Part shown: piece by piece, positions 21,563 through 30,836 of the stretch | Layout of the letters: every line of letters starts with the position of its first letter | Numbering within the stretch: the first letter of the stretch is position 1 | Source of the DNA: an uncultured Oscillospiraceae bacterium | Lineage (GTDB): Bacteria; Bacillota; Clostridia; Oscillospirales; Oscillospiraceae | DNA length: 33,906 nt | Direction: 5' to 3' | NCBI GenBank assembly: GCA_947625845.1 | Contig: CANQQB010000019.1 | Coordinates: forward strand, 1 to 33,906 | The notes under the pieces: generated by a model | Databases searched by the model: none | The model's input: only the letters and a program-made list of their open reading frames with translations | Told to the model about the DNA's origin: nothing | Made by a program: the position numbers and the translations under genes

Positions 21563-23198
21563 TCTTGCATAAGCTCTTGGATGGGGATGAATCCCACAAA
21601 GTCATAGGAAATGTGGATGTTCTGGCGGCGCTTGCCGCTGCTCTCGTCCGGGGCATCGATGTAGATGGCCTTGACCAGTTCATGCAGTGCATATGACGTC
21701 AGTTCTTCCAAGCCGACGTATCTGTGCGCCTGGGCTATGAATTGTTCTACATCGTTTGCATGCTGCTCTTGCTGGGCTATCTCATTTGTGAGCGTTTCAA
21801 CCTCCCGTTTTAGCTGCGCCTGCTCGTCCTCATAGGACTTGCTCATGGATGCGAACCGCTCATCGGTGATCGTCCCGTTCACCCGGTCCTCATACAGCCG
21901 CATGAAGATACGGTCCAGTTCGCTCAGCCGCTTCTCCGCCTTGCCAGCTTCTTTTTATTCACCCGGATGGCCCCGTTGGACGCCAGTTTCAGCTTCTCTC
22001 CCATGACTGCCCGGAAGTGCGCCTCATGCGTGGTCACATAGGAAATGACCATCTGCATGTGGCGCAAGACCATATCCTCCAAGACCACAGCCCGAATATA
22101 ATGCGCGGAGCATTGGTCCTTGCGGTGCCAGTGAGTGGAACAAACGAAAAAGTCCCGGCGCTTGTCAAACTTGACGCTGGCTCAGTAGTACATTTTCGCG
22201 CCGCAGTCCGCGCAGAAAACCAGGCCGGAAAAGATGCTGCTCTTGCCGGTGCTGGTCCGGCGATGGCGCTGCTGCCGTATCTGCCGGACCTTCTCGAACA
22301 CTTCCTCCGTGATGATGGCGGGCTGGGTGTTGTAGATACTATCCGTTCGTCCTCCGGCGTCTTCCGCTGCTTCTTGTCCCAGATGGAGTTGGTGTAGGTC
22401 TTGAAGTTGACCGTGCAGCCGGTGTACTCGCGCCGCTCCAAAATGTGTACCACGGTGCTGGTATCCCATTTGCAGGGATAATCGCTCGGTTTCCCTTGGT
22501 GCATCGTGGGGGTGGGCACACGCTCTTTCTCCAAAAGGCTCCCGATCTGCGTTGGGCCGCGCCCCTCCATGCAGAGGGCAAAGATACGCCGTACAACTTG
22601 CGCGGCTTCTTCGTCCACGATCCACTGCTTTGGATTCTCCGGGTCCTTGACGTAGCCATACGGGGGATTGGCGGTCAGGTGTTCTCCCCGCTCACCTTTT
22701 GCCTTGACGACTGCCCTGATCTTCCGGCTGGTATCGCGGGCGTAAAACTCGTTGAACCAGTTCTTGATCCCGGCGAAATCGTTATCCACGCTGTTAGGGT
22801 CAATGGTGTCATAGTTGTCGTTGATGGCGATGTACCGTACGCCGTGCTGGGCAAAAACGAAGTTGATGTACATCCCTGTCAATGCGGAGTTGCGCCCGAA
22901 CCGGGACAGGTCTTTCGTGATGACGATTGCCACCTGGTCACTCTCTATGACTTCCAGCATCTTCTGGAATCCGGGTCGGTCAAAGTTGGTGCCGGAGTAC
23001 CCGTCGTCCACGAAAAAGACAAGGTTGATGAAGTGATGGTCTTGGGCGTACCGTTCCAGTATGGCCTTCTGAGACGAGATTTGTCAAGGGGGTTTTCTGC
23101 AAAACAGACTGGGATCTATCATACATCCACAAGTGCAACGGGTGACAAAAAGCGCAACTTCCGACCTGTCCCGGTCGAAGGCTGCGCTTACCTGATTA

Positions 23199-23572
23199 CT
23201 ATGCCGTATAGTACTGCACCTGGGCAGTCCAGAGCTCGTGGTATTTGCCAGTCTCAATGGCGACAAGGTCCTCATGGCGGCCTGTCTGGACGATCTGCCC
23301 TTCGTGGAACACGGCAATCTTGTCGCAGAAGCGGCAAGAGGCCAGGCGGTGTCTTATATAGATGGCGGTCCTATCACCGGCAATGGAGTTAAAGCGGCTG
23401 CAGACCTCGTACTCCGAAACCGGGTCCAGGGCGGCGGTAGGGTCGTCCAGAACGATGAAGGGCGCGTCCTTATAGAGGGCTCGGGCCAGGGCGATCTTCT
23501 GGGCCTCGCCGCCGGAGATTTCCACGCCCTCCTTGCCGAAGCCCTTGTATGCCAATGTTAATTTTGGAGAAG
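23199..23572 (-). pseudogene. C-terminal fragment of an ABC exporter ATPase
   Basis: About 120 residues carrying the end of an ABC ATPase: signature EISGGEAQKIALARALYKDA, Walker B PFIVLDDPTAALDP, the H-loop region IYIRHRLASCRFCDK, then VFHEGQIVQTGRHEDLV. The serine usual before the H-loop histidine (SHRL) is arginine. The membrane domain and Walker A are absent, so this is a 3' remnant of a bacteriocin or multidrug-type exporter gene. Its upstream edge joins the stop region of an AEC transporter fragment. Confidence 0.8.
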
Positions 23573-23578
23573 AGAGGC

Positions 23579-23830
23579 TCACAGAATAACGCATAGCAGC
23601 GGCAAGGTCACTACCGAAAACAGGGTAGAAGCAAAGACGAGCCGGGAGGCAAACAGGCTGTCGCAGCCATACTGCTCCGCCAGGATCGAGGTGGTACTTC
23701 CGGCAGACATACCGGTCATCAGTACGCTGATGCTTTTCAGCAGAGGGTCGATGGGCAGGAAGCAAAGGGCACCATAGACTACCAATGGAAAGGCAACCAA
23801 GCGCAGAAAGCAGAACCAGCAAAGTCAAGG
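23579..23830 (-). pseudogene. C-terminal fragment of an AEC-family (auxin efflux carrier-like) permease
   Basis: The frame reads FLRLVAFPLVVYGALCFLP, then VLMTGMSAGSTTSILAEQYG and FASTLFSVVTLPLLCVIL before the stop at 23579. These are the last three helices of AEC transporters. The first two thirds are missing; the region upstream of about 23830 is in another frame and not recognisable. Confidence 0.7.
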
Positions 23831-23936
23831 TGTTTTGCTGCCACTTCCCGTTGGACAGTTCCTGTGGGGAATATATTGGTTCCAAATGCGACCTAAACTG
23901 GTATCACGCAGATACTAAACCGGGCCGGTTTCGGTA

Positions 23937-24110
23937 TCAAAGTCCATTGATGAAATCCATCGCCGCGTCAAAGTCCGCGTCAGTCATCTCCCCGGATGCG
24001 GGAGGTGTCGCGGGCCGGACGCCCTGCAGCAGCGCCGCCAGATTTTGAGGACTGCTCCTTTTGCTCCTTTCCTCACAACTGCTTTGCAAATCGTCACAAA
24101 TGAGCCGCAG
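23937..24110 (-). pseudogene. Unidentified C-terminal coding fragment
   Basis: An open stretch of about 57 codons ending at TGA 23939-23937, with a plausible protein end (ALLQGVRPATPPASGEMTD, then DFDAAMDFINGL). There is no start codon, as the 24111-24159 palindrome adjoins it. Family not recognised. Confidence 0.35.
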
Positions 24111-24739
<629 letters not shown>

Positions 24740-25054
24740 GGCGGATCTCCGGAACGGAATGAACAGGGAAATTATTTCGCTTTAAATCATGATAGCAGAG
24801 TGCGGGCAAATTTTCAAGTGCCGCGATGTACTTGGGGCAAAAAAGAGCAGTTACAATCCTGGCAAGCAGGGCATGTGGCAAGCCACATGCGAAAAATGGA
24901 CGAATCCGGCATAGCCGGGTTTGACCATTTTGCTTGTTAGGGCAGCAGCTCTAAGACCCTTTGATCACACGATAGATCGTGCGGCTGCGCGTCCCGGTGG
25001 GACGCTTTTGTTATGGAGGGAGGCAAGGCGATCGACAGCGGGGGAAAAGAGGGA
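24740..25054. other. Gene-free region with hairpins, likely mobile-element remnant
   Basis: No gene is supported. Hairpins are GCATGTGG-CAAG-CCACATGC (24869-24888) and an imperfect stem AAAATGG...CCGGC-ATA-GCCGG...CCATTTT (about 24893-24932). The stretch 24960-25015 (GATAGATCGTGCGGCTGCGC and on) looks like leftover conjugative-element DNA, by impression only. Confidence 0.4.
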
Positions 25055-25134
25055 TATAACAGCGGCAAAGCCGCCGTTATACCAGAAATACCAGTCGCGC
25101 TCCCGCTTGCGCGAAACCGCGCGACATGGTATAA
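25055..25134 (-). mobile_element. Two-hairpin miniature element, copy A (upstream of metF)
   Basis: On the minus strand: TTATACCAT, hairpin GTCGCGC...GCGCGAC, TGGTATTTCTGG, hairpin TATAACGGCGGC-TTT-GCCGCTGTTATA. It aligns along its whole length with 31371-31452 inside metY. The outer stem differs by a paired change (C:G here, T:A there). Its outer end supplies the TATAAT of the likely metF promoter. Confidence 0.85.
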
Positions 25135-25135
25135 T
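25107..25135 (+). promoter_or_regulatory. Likely metF promoter, formed within the miniature element
   Basis: TTGCGC (25107-25112), 17-bp spacer, TATAAT (25130-25135). Both boxes lie in or at the edge of miniature element copy A. Confidence 0.55.
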
Positions 25136-25148
25136 GCCAAACACGATT

Positions 25149-25170
25149 AAACCCACTATATCGATTGGTT
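25149..25170 (+). promoter_or_regulatory. AAACC-N13-GGTT operator candidate of metF
   Basis: AAACC (25149-25153), 13 bases, GGTT (25167-25170), beginning 14 bp after the -10. The same arrangement occurs at the metY start site (30837-30859). Spacing and dyad suit an Rrf2-family dimer; the Rrf2 gene at 29148-29570 is the obvious candidate (inference). Confidence 0.5.
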
Positions 25171-25196
25171 GAACATCGGACGGGAGGGACCATGCT

Positions 25197-26072
25197 ATGA
25201 CCATTGCTGAAAAAATGTCAAAGACCACTACGCTGTCTTTTGAGGTGTTCCCGCCTAAGACGGAGGTCGGCATGGGAAAGCTGCGGACCGTGCTGGAGGA
25301 CCTGTATAAATGGGACCCGGACTGGATCAGCTGCACCTACGGCGCGGGAGGCTCCGACAAGGGCTACAACCTGGAGATATGCAAGGCCATGGTTGACGCC
25401 GGCCGGACCATACCCGTCAGCCATTACACCTGCATCCACCACACCAGGGCCGATATCGACGCCGACATCGGGGAATACCTCGCCGCCGGCGTGGACCACT
25501 TTCTGGCCCTGCGGGGGGACTTCCTGCCCGGCGAGAACGCCACAAACGGCGACTTTGACCACGCGGACGGCCTCATCCGGCATATGCGGGAAAAATTCGG
25601 CGACAGGGTCGCCATCGGCTGCTCCGGCATCCCGGAGGGGCACATTCTGTCCCCGGACCTGGCCGCCGACACCGCGTTTTTAAAGCGCAAGCAGGACGCG
25701 GGAGCGGACTTCATCGTGACCCAGTTGACCTACGACATGGACCGCTTTGCCCGGTGGATGGAGGAGATACGGGCCGCGGGCGTGACCCTGCCGGTGGCGG
25801 TGGGGGTCATGCCGGTGCTGGACCGGGACAAGTGCATCCGCCACTGCCTTTCCATGAACGGCTGCGCCATCCCACGGAAGCTGGCGCGGCATATCTCCAA
25901 ATACTACGACGACCCGGAGGGCTTCCGGGACGCGGGGATCGACTACACGGTGGAGCAACTGAACGAGTACATCGCCCTGGGCGTGAACGACCTGCACATC
26001 TACGCGCTGAACCAGTCCGCCGCCGTGGACGAGATACTGCGGCGCAGCGGTCTGTTTGCAAAACACGAATGA
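25197..26072 (+). CDS. metF: Methylenetetrahydrofolate reductase
   Basis: 291 residues, ATG at 25197 after CGGGAGGGACC. The FAD-binding TIM barrel is clear: LSFEVFPPKTEVGMGKL, ISCTYGAGGSDKGYN, THYTC-like VSHYTCIHHTRADID, HFLALRGD (flavin site), QLTYDMDRFARWMEEI, VGVMPVLDRDKCIRHCLSM. It reduces methylene-THF to methyl-THF, the methyl donor for MetH encoded convergently 35 bp away. Length is typical for bacterial MetF without a regulatory domain. Confidence 0.93.
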   Translation: MTIAEKMSKTTTLSFEVFPPKTEVGMGKLRTVLEDLYKWDPDWISCTYGAGGSDKGYNLEICKAMVDAGRTIPVSHYTCIHHTRADIDADIGEYLAAGVDHFLALRGDFLPGENATNGDFDHADGLIRHMREKFGDRVAIGCSGIPEGHILSPDLAADTAFLKRKQDAGADFIVTQLTYDMDRFARWMEEIRAAGVTLPVAVGVMPVLDRDKCIRHCLSMNGCAIPRKLARHISKYYDDPEGFRDAGIDYTVEQLNEYIALGVNDLHIYALNQSAAVDEILRRSGLFAKHE

Positions 26073-26083
26073 GAAAAAAGCGC

Positions 26084-26120
26084 AAAAAACGCGTGACGGA
26101 AACCCGTCACGCGTTTTTTT
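26084..26120. terminator. Bidirectional terminator between metF and metH
   Basis: AAAAAACGCGTGACGG pairs with CCGTCACGCGTTTTTT around an AAAC loop (26084-26120). The metH stop codon (26109-26107) lies within the stem. Confidence 0.9.
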
Positions 26121-28479
26121 GTGGGAAGACTTTTCGCGCTATGTCCACGGACTGTCGGGCGTCCTTGGCGTAATAGTCCGCGCCCATTTGGCGGGCGTAT
26201 TCCGGCGTGACCACCGCGCCGCCTACCATGACCACAGGCGGCTCCGGCAGGGTGTGGAGCAGGCGGATGGTCCGCTCCATGGCCGGCAGGGTGGTGGTCA
26301 TGAGGGCGGAGAGGCCCACCAGGCGGATGTGCTCTTTTTGCACCGTGTCGGCGACGATCTGCGGCGGCACGTCCCGGCCCAGGTCGATGGTCTCGTAGCC
26401 GTAGTTTTCCAGCACGGTCTTGACGATGTTCTTGCCGATGTCGTGGATGTCCCCCTGGACAGTGGCCAGCACCAGCCTGCCGCGCTTCACGCTCTGGCCG
26501 CCTGTCCGGGCAATGGCGGTCTTGATGACCTCGAATACCCCCTGGGCCGCGCCGGCGGCGCTCAAAAGCTGGGGCAGGAAGGCTTTTCCGCTCTCGTAGT
26601 CCTCGCCGATCCTGTCCAGCGCCGGGATGAGCCGCTCTTCCACCAGGGCAAGAGGCGTTTCCCCATCGTCCAGGGCCGCCGCGGCAAGTCTCGCCGCGTC
26701 GGTCTTCAGCCCCCGGACGATGGCGTCGGCCAGGGTGAGGGAGTCGGCCGCAACAGGCGCGGCAGCCTGCGCGGGGGCGTCCGCGAACCGGGCGATATAG
26801 GCCCGGCTGTCCCGGTCCTCCCCGGACAGCACCCGGAACGCCGCCACCGCGTCCATCATCTCCCGCCGGGTGGGGTCCATGATGGGCAGGGTCAGTCCCG
26901 CGCCAAGCGCCTGGACCAGGAAGGTCCGGTTGATCAATGGCCGGTCGGGCAGGCCGAAGGAGATGTTGGACACCCCCAGCACCGTCTGCAAGCCCAGCTC
27001 TTCCCGCACCGTCCGTACGGCCCGGAGCGTCTCGACGGCTTGTTCCTGCTGGGCGGAGACTGTCAGCGTCAGGCAGTCGATCCATACGTCCTCCCTGGGT
27101 ATGCCGTAGGAGAGCGCCGCGCCCAAAATGCGGCGGGCGATAGTCACGCGCTCCTGGGCCGTCCGGGGGACGCCGCCTTGGTCCAGGGTGAGCCCCACCA
27201 CGGCGGCGCCGTATTTCTTCACGATGGGCAATATGCGCGCCAGCACCGCAGGGTCGCCGCTCACGGAGTTGACCGCCGCCTTGCCGTTATAGACCCGCAG
27301 ACCGGCCTCCAGCGCGGCAGGGTCGGAGGAATCCAATTGCAGGGGCAGACCCACGGCGCTTTGCAGCTTTTTCACCACCTGGGGCAGCAGCGCGGCCTCG
27401 TCCACGCCGGGATAGCCCACGTTCACGTCCAGAATGTCCGCACCCGCGTCCTCCTGCTGCACCGCCACGTCCAGGATATAGTCCAGGTCGCGGGCCAAAA
27501 GGGCCTGTTGGAACCGCTTTTTCCCGGTGGGGTTGATGCGCTCGCCGATGACGCGCACCCCGTCCAGACGGCAGGGGGTCGTGGGGGTGCATAGGAAACT
27601 CACCGCGTCGTAATGCCGGGCAGCGGGCCGCTTGCCCGCCAGGACCTTGCCCAGCGCCGCGATATACGCCGGGGAGGTGCCGCAGCAGCCGCCGAAGATG
27701 GTCACCCCCGCGTCCAGCGCGGGGGCCAGCGCCGCCGCGAAGGCCTCCGGACCCATGTGGTAAAGGCCTGTGGCCGGGTCGGGCAGACCCGCGTTGGGCT
27801 TGGCAATCACGGGCAGACGGGTGTTCGCGCACAGCTCCTTTAGAAGCGGCGCCAGAAGGTCGGGGCCTAACGAGCAGTTCAGGCCGATGGCGTCCGCTCC
27901 CAGACCCTCCAGCGTCCGGGCCATGGAGGCCGCTGTGCAGCCGGTGAAGGTCCGGCCGCTTTCCTCAAAGGACATGGTGACGAACACGGGAAGAGGCGTG
28001 TTCTCCTTCACCGCCAGCAGCGCCGCCTTGGCCTCGTACAGGTCGGTCATGGTCTCGATCACCGCCAGGTCCGCTCCGGCTGCGGCTCCCGCTACGGCGA
28101 TCTGGCGGAAATAATCATACGCCTTTTCAAAGGTCAGTGTGCCCATGGGCTCCAAAAGCTCTCCCAGCGGGCCGATGTCCAGCGCCACGGCCGCGTTGGA
28201 CCCGGCCGCTTTTTTGGCCACGGCCACCGCCGCCGGGATGACTTCTTCCACCGTGTGGCCGGTGCGGGCCAGCTTGGGCGCGCTGGCGCCGAAGGTGTTG
28301 GCGTAGAGGATCTGGCTGCCGGCGGTCACATATTCCCGGTGGACGGACAGCAGCAGCGCCGGGTCGGTCAGGGCCAGCAGCTCCGGTTTGCCGCCGGGGG
28401 GCAGGCCCTTTTGCTGCAAGACGGTGCCCATGGCCCCGTCCAGCAGGACGATGTGGTTTTTCCAGCGTTCAGTCAGCAC
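26107..28479 (-). CDS. metH: Cobalamin-dependent methionine synthase, without reactivation domain
   Basis: 790 residues from GTG at 28479, eight bases after GGAAGGAGG; the start overlaps the previous gene by 11 bases. The homocysteine domain (1-290) has the zinc cysteines Cys202 (GLNCS), Cys265 and Cys266 (GGCCGTSP). The pterin-binding domain follows (about 305-560; VIGERINPTGKKRFQQAL, ILDVNVGYPG). Then come the B12 cap and the B12-binding domain with D677-x-H679-x-x-G682 (GDIHDIGKN). The C-terminal SAM-dependent activation domain of E. coli MetH is absent and is encoded by the upstream gene. Confidence 0.95.
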   Translation of the reverse strand: MLTERWKNHIVLLDGAMGTVLQQKGLPPGGKPELLALTDPALLLSVHREYVTAGSQILYANTFGASAPKLARTGHTVEEVIPAAVAVAKKAAGSNAAVALDIGPLGELLEPMGTLTFEKAYDYFRQIAVAGAAAGADLAVIETMTDLYEAKAALLAVKENTPLPVFVTMSFEESGRTFTGCTAASMARTLEGLGADAIGLNCSLGPDLLAPLLKELCANTRLPVIAKPNAGLPDPATGLYHMGPEAFAAALAPALDAGVTIFGGCCGTSPAYIAALGKVLAGKRPAARHYDAVSFLCTPTTPCRLDGVRVIGERINPTGKKRFQQALLARDLDYILDVAVQQEDAGADILDVNVGYPGVDEAALLPQVVKKLQSAVGLPLQLDSSDPAALEAGLRVYNGKAAVNSVSGDPAVLARILPIVKKYGAAVVGLTLDQGGVPRTAQERVTIARRILGAALSYGIPREDVWIDCLTLTVSAQQEQAVETLRAVRTVREELGLQTVLGVSNISFGLPDRPLINRTFLVQALGAGLTLPIMDPTRREMMDAVAAFRVLSGEDRDSRAYIARFADAPAQAAAPVAADSLTLADAIVRGLKTDAARLAAAALDDGETPLALVEERLIPALDRIGEDYESGKAFLPQLLSAAGAAQGVFEVIKTAIARTGGQSVKRGRLVLATVQGDIHDIGKNIVKTVLENYGYETIDLGRDVPPQIVADTVQKEHIRLVGLSALMTTTLPAMERTIRLLHTLPEPPVVMVGGAVVTPEYARQMGADYYAKDARQSVDIARKVFPQKNA

Positions 28480-29143
28480 AGCTTTTTCCTCCTTCCCGGA
28501 TGGTGCACGTCCCGGCCAGGGAACAGTGCTCACAGCCCCGCACGCGGGCCGGCTGGGGTTCCCATGCCAGGCCTATCACGGCGGTGACGGATTTGGACGG
28601 GTTCATCAAAAGGCTCGGCGTGACCTGGATCCCCAGCCGCCGTGAGGCGTCCAGGGCCGTGCAGATGGCGTCTTGTACCCCTAACGGCAGGTCCCCGTAG
28701 CCGGGACTGAAGCGGTCGGTGAGATAGCGGCCGGGATACCGGCTGGCGAGAGCCCGCTCCAACCCGTCGCAGCCCGCCTCCACCAGGGCGCTGCCGCAGG
28801 CGTCCAATATCACCGCTCGGGCCATATCCCGGACCTGGACCGCGCGCAGCATGGTCTCGAACCCGGCTCCCAGGGTGCAGGCCAGCAGCGCCGCCTGGTC
28901 ACATTGGGCCAGCATACGGCTCGCCAGGCGGCCTGGCAGGGTGACGCCGCTGCCCCGCAATATGACGCCCGACCGGCCACGCTCTATGGGGAAGAGCCGG
29001 TAGACGTACCGGGGCCGGACGGCGCGGACGAGCCTCGCCGCCTCCGCCTCCACGGCGCGGGCCATAGTCCCCTCCGGGTCCTCGCGCACACCCAGATAGC
29101 GCAGCGCCTGGCCGATGTCCGGTCTTATGCCGTGTTCGTCCAT
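28469..29143 (-). CDS. Stand-alone methionine synthase activation-domain protein with C-terminal Cys motif
   Basis: 224 residues, ATG at 29143. The SAM-binding hallmark of the MetH activation domain is present (YLTDRFSPGYGDLPLGVQ), as is PSLLMNPSKSVTAVIG. It should reactivate oxidised cob(II)alamin on MetH by reductive methylation. Beyond the usual fold the C-terminus carries CEHCSLAGTCTIREGGKSC, a C-x2-C-x5-C-x8-C pattern that could bind an iron-sulfur cluster or zinc. Its stop overlaps metH, and the Rrf2 gene is 4 bp upstream, giving an rrf2-activation-metH operon. Confidence 0.88.
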   Translation of the reverse strand: MDEHGIRPDIGQALRYLGVREDPEGTMARAVEAEAARLVRAVRPRYVYRLFPIERGRSGVILRGSGVTLPGRLASRMLAQCDQAALLACTLGAGFETMLRAVQVRDMARAVILDACGSALVEAGCDGLERALASRYPGRYLTDRFSPGYGDLPLGVQDAICTALDASRRLGIQVTPSLLMNPSKSVTAVIGLAWEPQPARVRGCEHCSLAGTCTIREGGKSCAD

Positions 29144-29147
29144 ATCG

Positions 29148-29570
29148 TCAGTCCGGGTGGTCCGCGTCGGACACTATCAGGTCGGCCAGGGTGGTATGGT
29201 CCAGATAGTCCATGATGACCTTGTTCAGTCCCTGCCACAGGGGGAGCGTGCGGCACTGGGGTGCGCGGCCGCACGGCTTTGCTCCCCTGGCCAGGCATGC
29301 CACAGGCGCCAGCTCCTCCTCCGTCAGCCAGAGGATGTCGCTCACCTTGTATGCCGCCGGTGCCTTCGCCAGACGATAGCCGCCGCCTTTGCCCCGCAGC
29401 CCGTCCAGCATGCCATTTTTCACCAGGATCTTCAAAATGCCCTCCACGTATTTCTCCGATATCTCCTGACGGCGGGCCACCTCCTTCAGCGGGATATAGC
29501 CGTCGCCCTGGTTCTCGGCCAGGTCGATCATCACCCGCAGCGCGTACCGGCCCCGTGTTGAGATCAGCAT
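29148..29570 (-). CDS. Rrf2-family transcriptional regulator with three cysteines
   Basis: 140 residues from ATG at 29570 (GGAGGCGTTTTCG upstream), preferred to 29591, which lacks a site. The winged helix MLISTRGRYALRVMIDLAEN, VARRQEISEKYVEGILKILV and GLRGKGGGYRLAKAP is typical of the IscR/CymR family. Cys92, Cys100 and Cys106 in CLARGAKPCGRAPQCRTL match the cluster-ligand region of IscR-like members. It leads the metH operon and lies near metF and metY, so it is probably a sulfur, cysteine or Fe-S sensor for these genes; the ligand is not shown by sequence. Confidence 0.88.
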   Translation of the reverse strand: MLISTRGRYALRVMIDLAENQGDGYIPLKEVARRQEISEKYVEGILKILVKNGMLDGLRGKGGGYRLAKAPAAYKVSDILWLTEEELAPVACLARGAKPCGRAPQCRTLPLWQGLNKVIMDYLDHTTLADLIVSDADHPD

Positions 29571-29605
29571 CGAAAACGCCTCCATTCCCAATTTCCCGTT
29601 ACCCT

Positions 29606-29634
29606 ATTATACAACGTGGATGATAGGAAATCAA
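29606..29634 (-). promoter_or_regulatory. Promoter of the rrf2-metH operon
   Basis: Minus strand TTGATT (29634-29629), 17 bp, TATAAT (29611-29606), 35 bp before the Rrf2 start. No AAACC-N13-GGTT site is seen here. Confidence 0.75.
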
Positions 29635-29653
29635 AGGCGCGCCGATGAAAGGT

Positions 29654-30685
29654 TCACTTCGCTCTCCGGGCGGCGGGATGGGCCGTGCGCTCCATCGCCA
29701 CGGAGCAGGCCAGATCGCCCAGCACGTTGCAGCAGGTGGCGCCCATGTCGCACAGGGTGTTGACGCTGATATACACCCCCATGATGCCGGTGGGAAGTCC
29801 CGCGATGGAGGCAAGAGCGGCAAAGGATGCGATGGCGCCGCCGGGCACGCCGGGCGTGCCGATGCTCAAAAGCGTGTTGCTCAAAAGCACCACCGCCAAC
29901 ATGCCGAAGCTGACCTCTACGCCGCAGGCGTTGGCAAAAAACACGATCATGAAGGACATGACGATGGACACTGCGTCCATGTTGATAATGATTGTCTGAT
30001 GGCGAAACGCCGTAGGCGTTGCGCCGAGCCGCTTTGCGGCTCAGCAAAACAGCTGCGCTGTTTTGCCAGACACTCATTGCAATGAACATCGCGCAAATGA
30101 TCCTCGGATCATTTGCCGCCAAACTGGTCGTTTGGCGGCGAAAACGTTAGTTTTCGCCTCAGCCTGTAGACAAAACACCGTTCATAGCGCTGGCCATGAA
30201 CGGTGTTTCTATATGGAAGGCGGTAAGCAGCCAAAACAGAGCAGAATGCTGGGCTTGGCAAAGGAAGCGACGGGATTGGAGGGGATCAGGTTTTTGACCG
30301 TGTCCAGCAGGCTCGTGAAGGGGGTGGCCTCCACGGCGGCGTCCATCATCTCAATGGCGACGCCGCTGCCCAAGCCCAGCACCTTCGGCAGGAACAGCCC
30401 CAGGAGACTGGCAAACAGCGTGGTAGCGACAAAATACAGCACAGACTGGGCCCCGATGCGGCCGGTGGCCGAGACGCTGCCGATGCTGTGGATGCCCACC
30501 ACAAGCGAGCAGAATACCAGCGGATAGATCATCATGCGCAGCGCGTTCATATAAAGGCCGCTCACAAGCTCCACCGCCGGGAGCAAAAACTCGCAGCGGC
30601 CGGGCATGAGCAGCCCAAAGAGTATGCCGGAAACCAACCCGAGAAAGATGAACAGCGTGATAAGCTTGGATTTTCCGCCTTTCAT
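29654..30685 (-). pseudogene. DAACS-family (dicarboxylate/amino acid:cation) symporter, middle replaced by hairpins
   Basis: The N-terminal part (ATG 30685 after AAGGGGCG) has the first helices: KLITLFIFLGLVSGILFG, ALRMMIYPLVFCSLVVGI, VGIHSIGSVSATGRIG. It runs normally to NPVASFAKPSIL (about 30229). The C-terminal part (about 29990-29654) resumes at INMDAVSIVMSF and contains IGTPGVPGGAIASFAAL and NTLCDMGATCCNVLGDLACS. Roughly 110-140 residues between them, including the HP1 hairpin loop, are missing and replaced by about 235 bp of palindromes. The family includes cystine (TcyP), glutamate and serine carriers; its place between the Rrf2 gene and metY suggests cystine, but this is inference. 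Confidence 0.85.
29993..30208. repeat. Array of consecutive short-loop hairpins
   Basis: Stems in order: GGCGAAACGCC-GTA-GGCGTTGCGCC (30001-30025), GAGCCGC-TTT-GCGGCTC (30026-30042), GCAAAACAGC-TGC-GCTGTTTTGC (30044-30066), palindrome TCATTGCAATGA (30074-30085), GCAAATGATC-CTCG-GATCATTTGC (30093-30116), GCCGCCAAAC/GTTTGGCGGC (30115-30139), GGCGAAAAC-GTTA-GTTTTCGCC (30137-30158), AAACACCGTTCAT/ATGAACGGTGTTT (30173-30208). TGTCT and AGACA with GGC/GCC may close the first three into one larger stem. Confidence 0.9.
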
Positions 30686-30722
30686 GTCGATACGCCCCTT
30701 TTGTTTTTGTAAGATGTCCCCC

Positions 30723-30770
30723 AGTATATTGTCAGGTTGTCGCATTGTCAATAACCAACCTACTTGGTTA
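30723..30770 (-). promoter_or_regulatory. Promoter and palindrome upstream of the DAACS gene
   Basis: Minus strand TTGACA (30751-30746), 17 bp, TATACT (30728-30723). Directly upstream of the -35 is the perfect inverted repeat TAACCAA-CCTAC-TTGGTTA (30752-30770), resembling the AACC/GGTT sites of metF and metY but with a shorter centre. The position would suit an activator or a repressor touching the -35. Confidence 0.65.
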
Positions 30771-30801
30771 ATGTCAAATTCGACGAAATGCAAAAATCGG
30801 C

Positions 30802-30830
30802 TTGACATGACAGGGCGCCGATGCTATAAT
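30802..30830 (+). promoter_or_regulatory. Consensus promoter of the metY leader transcript
   Basis: TTGACA (30802-30807), exactly 17 bp, TATAAT (30825-30830). Both hexamers are perfect consensus, so a control step downstream is to be expected. Confidence 0.88.
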
Positions 30831-30836
30831 CCCATC

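Noticed and set aside
23199-23830. Functional ABC exporter and AEC permease genes
   Set aside because: Only C-terminal ends are present, without starts, Walker A or most membrane helices.
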